A stretch of 26,332 bases of DNA, taken from the NCBI GenBank assembly GCA_034698045.1, contig JAQGAU010000559.1, positions 1 to 26,332 on the forward strand, read 5' to 3'. This document shows, one piece after another, positions 24,301 through 26,332 of the stretch (position 1 is its first letter; every line of letters begins with the position of its first letter). The notes below the pieces were generated by a model. That model was not told where the DNA came from. It ran no database searches and saw only the letters and a list, made by a program, of their open reading frames with translations. Origin of the DNA: Paramacrobiotus richtersi. Taxonomy: Eukaryota; Tardigrada; Eutardigrada; Parachela; Macrobiotidae. A program made the translations under genes and the position numbers.

Positions 24301-25613
24301 TACCAGTCCGCGTCTGGCTGTACAGGTTGGTTGTAATTCCATTATTTTGTTGTTTTTTAGTCAGATGTTTATCAGTTGAAGGTTTTACTAGTTTAATTGT
24401 TCGAAATTCAAGAGAAATACCGATTAAAATCGAAGTTGCCAGTTAGGGACCATCCATAAATTACGTACACCACGAACCGGGGAGGGAGGGGGGCCAAAAG
24501 TGTGACGACCTGATACTTATATAATGCGTTGACGTCAGCATACCAGGGGGGAGGGGTAAAAAATTTGCGGCGACCTGCGTACGTAATTTATGGATGGTCC
24601 CTTATGTAGCTCACGATTACACGTAAGGAAGTTAAAGAATTCGTAGTGTAGTGGCTTGAATCCTGCTGCTTCCATGGTTAAATGCTAAGCGTAAAATTTA
24701 TGTAACTTACAATATTGTGGTGTGTGGATTATTAAAAAAATCATTTTTTGTTTAACGTTGCATTTGTAGAATGATCTCCGTCCGGGACAGTGTTGGGCCT
24801 TCAAAGGCGACCAGGGCTACTTGGTCATCAAATTAGCCGGCTTAGTTCGTCCCACCAGCTTCACGATTGATCACTTACCAAAAAATCTCTCCCCAACTGG
24901 CAGCATCGAGAGTGCACCAAGGAATTTCAGTGTCTATGTAAGCCTCGCTGAAAACGACAGATTTTATAATGTTTACTAAGTATTGCAACTTGGTATATGG
25001 TTTTTTAGGGTTTGATGTCAGAGCAGGGTCCGGGAGTTTTACTGGGTGAATACGAGTATTTGGATAACGATCAGGCCATGCAGAATTTCCAGATACAGGT
25101 AATGTGTGGTGCGCGTAGTGTAAGGGCTTCTGTAATATGAAGCATAATCGAAAGAGTTTCGAGGCGTACTGCAGTATTGTCAGTGATTGGTCAACGTATC
25201 GTTTGCGACATTTTTGTTGTAGAATTGTTGGGTCACTTTTTTTACAAAATAATGAATGAAGGGAAATACAATTGATTTTAAACACATGTGCTTGATTGTT
25301 AATCGCATCGTGAATTGTTAAAATTGCGTTAGGCTAATTATAACGAATTGTGTATTTTGTTTCCTTTAATGTTTTGCCTTGAAGTGTTGTCTAGTGAATT
25401 CTTTCATGCGGATGCATGGAGTATTTTGCATACATAGAAACTAATCATCTGTGTTGAGCTGATAATCCTTTTGTCATGCAGACGAAGCTGGAGCCGACGG
25501 AATCGTTCGGTTTTATCGAACTGCGAATCACCTCCAACCATGGCCATCCCGATTATACCTGTCTTTACCGATTCCGGGTCCATGGTTTCATGATCCAGCG
25601 TGGCAACTTCTAA
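15390..25613 (+). CDS. SUN1/2: SUN-domain inner nuclear membrane protein (SUN1/2 type), 17 exons
   Basis: SUN proteins trimerise in the perinuclear space and bind KASH tails, forming LINC complexes that tie nucleus to cytoskeleton. Exons: 15390-15529, 16321-16605, 19571-19609, 20178-20479, 20978-21181, 21397-21597, 21933-21996, 22094-22209, 22659-22804, 22907-22963, 23381-23452, 23651-23773, 23844-23988, 24210-24325, 24770-24937, 25009-25098 and 25482-25613. The frame is 2400 nt, 799 residues, all phases matching. Residues 1-430 form a Ser/Thr/Arg-rich nucleoplasmic region with no domain I recognise. About 433-457 is the membrane span; 500-625 is predicted coiled coil; the SUN domain starts near 590-630 (ALESAGATVISTRC) and ends at F799. 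Key human SUN2 residues have counterparts at the same spacing: C640 (KASH disulfide), C678 and C783 (internal disulfide), H705, Y781 and Y785 (KASH pocket). Exons 1-2 are the least certain part. Confidence 0.93.
19042..19140 (+). promoter_or_regulatory. Putative internal promoter of the SUN gene
   Basis: Within 99 nt there are four CCAAT boxes (ATTGG at 19043, 19060 and 19113; CCAAT at 19073), two CACGTG E-boxes (19093-19098 and 19130-19135) and a GGGCGG box (19135-19140). The cluster sits about 350 nt upstream of an ATG (19489) with its own donor site in the right phase for exon 3. The motifs are seen; promoter activity is inferred. Confidence 0.5.
19489..19502 (+). CDS. SUN1/2: Alternative first coding exon of the SUN gene
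   Basis: ATG at 19489 has G at -3 and opens a 14-nt coding stretch (Met-Ser-Lys-Tyr plus two bases) followed by the donor GTAAGG. It leaves two bases, exactly what exon 3 at 19571 needs, so it can replace exons 1-2. The product would be 662 residues, lacking the first 141 residues of the long form but keeping the membrane span and SUN domain. Support comes from phase, start context and the promoter-like cluster upstream. The short length makes chance possible. Confidence 0.5.
19965..20160 (+). repeat. Three-copy tandem repeat with decoy acceptors before SUN exon 4
   Basis: Units begin near 19965, 20035 and 20097 and are roughly 62-70 nt long. Each starts with CGATTTTGCTTT and ends with TTTNGTAATTTT or a close form. 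The first two include TTTCAG (ending 19985 and 20054), which look like 3' splice sites; the third has lost it. The functional acceptor of exon 4 (ending 20177) follows 17 nt after the array. Splicing to either decoy in the exon 3 phase leads to a stop. Confidence 0.7.
24446..24601. mobile_element. MITE with 23-bp perfect TIRs, PIF/Harbinger-like
   Basis: A 156-bp non-coding element sits in SUN intron 14. Its ends, 24446-24468 and 24579-24601, are perfect 23-bp inverted repeats beginning GGGACCATCCATAAAT. TTA directly flanks both sides (24443-24445 and 24602-24604), a 3-bp target duplication of the TWA type used by PIF/Harbinger elements. The interior has two G-rich tracts on the same strand and no coding capacity, so it would need a transposase from elsewhere. 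The perfect ends suggest a fairly recent insertion. Assignment to the superfamily rests on TSD and terminal GGG only. Confidence 0.85.
24642..24656 (+). repeat. Dispersed 15-nt A-box-like motif (one of four copies)
   Basis: CGTAGTGTAGTGGCT at 24642-24656 recurs as CGTAGTGTAAGGGCT at 17024-17038 and 25114-25128 and as CGCAGTGTAGTGGCT at 21632-21646, all in SUN introns on the coding strand. The core fits the pol III A-box (TRGYNNARNGG). No matching B-box was found, so these may be tRNA-derived SINE remnants or an unrelated intronic motif. Confidence 0.4.
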
Positions 25614-25991
25614 TCCTCTAAATGTGTCCAGCGCTTTTGGAATTTGAATCCGGGTGTGAAAACCATGAATCTGTCGACAAATCTGGTCTGAATGTTGTAC
25701 GAATGCCAAAGTGTTGATTATTGCCTGTCCTTTCCTGGATGAACTGTATCCTTGGTATGAATGATTGATCTTTTGTAATGAGGGATGTTTTATTGTGTAT
25801 TGCGTTGATCTGATGATGTTACCGAGAAGCTTGATGTTTTTTTGGTGGGGATGAGACAGAATTATTTGATCTCCTGCTTGAATTTGTATAGTTACCTGGC
25901 TGGTATGGATTTTAGCTGTCGTTTGGGGTGGTTTGATGTGGCTTTTAGCGGGAGCGTGTCATAAGAATAAATATCTGAATGACTGATAAAA
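25614..25991 (+). other. SUN 3' untranslated region with AATAAA
   Basis: The stretch after the SUN stop is T- and G-rich and non-coding. AATAAA at 25966-25971 is the first canonical poly(A) signal, giving a 3' untranslated region of about 370 nt. A second AATAAA at 26197-26202 would give a longer one overlapping the next gene candidate. Confidence 0.6.
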
Positions 25992-26332
25992 ATGCTGACG
26001 ACCGATCCGAAGCTAACGACTGACAGATGCAGTACTGAACGGTCGACATTTTTGGCTGAGATCAAGGATAACGGAAGATTTCTCGATGAACTGCAGGACT
26101 TCAGTAGTAAAGTACGAATATGATTCCAAACCAGCAGCGAATGTTGTCAACTTGTCAACAAAGTTCTGTAACTATGAGTTGATTTGGCGTCTGGAAAATA
26201 AATAATTATGAAATTATTATGATTTTTACCATTTTAGAAAAGTCATAACGGAAATACGCTACTGCTTTCTGATTCCCTAACAGGGAAAGGGCTGCTTGCG
26301 CATGCTCACGACCAATACGCTGACACGGCAAC
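25992..26332 (+). CDS. Partial unknown gene at right edge (two exons seen)
   Basis: I do not recognise this protein. ATG at 25992 opens 40 codons to 26111, then a donor GTACGA. A good acceptor (TTTTTACCATTTTAG) precedes 26238, and the phase-0 continuation stays open for 31 codons to the window end. An in-frame TGA lies just upstream of the ATG. Both stretches are less AT-rich than their surroundings, as the exons of the other genes are. The first part is mildly acidic and polar (LAEIKDNGRFLDEL); no signal peptide or known motif is visible. The ATG is only 21 nt after the SUN poly(A) hexamer, so either the genes are packed end to start, the true first exon is elsewhere, or this is SUN 3' untranslated sequence that happens to be open. 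Confidence 0.38.

Noticed and set aside
1-26332. Search for tRNA, rRNA, CRISPR arrays, and LTR or other virus-derived elements.
   Set aside because: No tRNA-like fold with paired A and B boxes, no spaced repeat array, no long terminal repeats, and no reverse transcriptase, capsid or envelope-like reading were recognised by eye.

Overview
The window is animal nuclear DNA, most likely from an invertebrate. The genes are split by many short GT-AG introns (59 nt to about 3 kb), and introns and spacers are AT-rich while exons are clearly less so. Metazoan-type poly(A) signals are present, and the best resemblances are to animal proteins. No bacterial operon, CRISPR array, rRNA or convincing tRNA was seen, and nothing fixes the phylum. 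A compact ecdysozoan-like genome is a guess.

From left to right: (1) 26-1073, minus strand, a tentative two-exon gene for a 99-residue secreted protein, with a TATA-like box and a duplicated TGACGTG+CCAAT module upstream. (2) 2346-7748, minus, a complete 8-exon cytosolic alpha-mannosidase MAN2C1 (1059 aa). (3) 8255-10554, minus, a complete 7-exon tRNA-dihydrouridine synthase DUS4L (342 aa). (4) 10989-13551, plus, a 7-exon ZC3HC1/NIPA-like nuclear-basket zinc-finger protein (about 350 aa), divergent from DUS4L across a 434-nt promoter. (5) 15390-25613, plus, a 17-exon SUN-domain protein of the inner nuclear membrane (799 aa, with a probable 662-aa form from an internal promoter and a private first exon at 19489). 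(6) 25992 to the window end, plus, the tentative start of another gene.

I built the exon models by reading splice sites and checking phase at every junction. All four main genes give uninterrupted frames whose lengths divide exactly by three, which is strong internal support. The genes do not form one pathway: free-glycan breakdown in cytosol, tRNA modification, nuclear basket and LINC complex. Two neighbours (ZC3HC1-like and SUN) both act at the nuclear envelope, which may be coincidence.

Non-coding structure includes a 156-bp MITE with perfect 23-bp terminal inverted repeats and a TTA target duplication in a SUN intron. A three-copy tandem repeat just before SUN exon 4 carries decoy 3' splice sites, and there is a T-rich minisatellite in a ZC3HC1-like intron. 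A 15-nt A-box-like motif recurs four times in SUN introns. No retrovirus-like or other virus-derived element was recognised.
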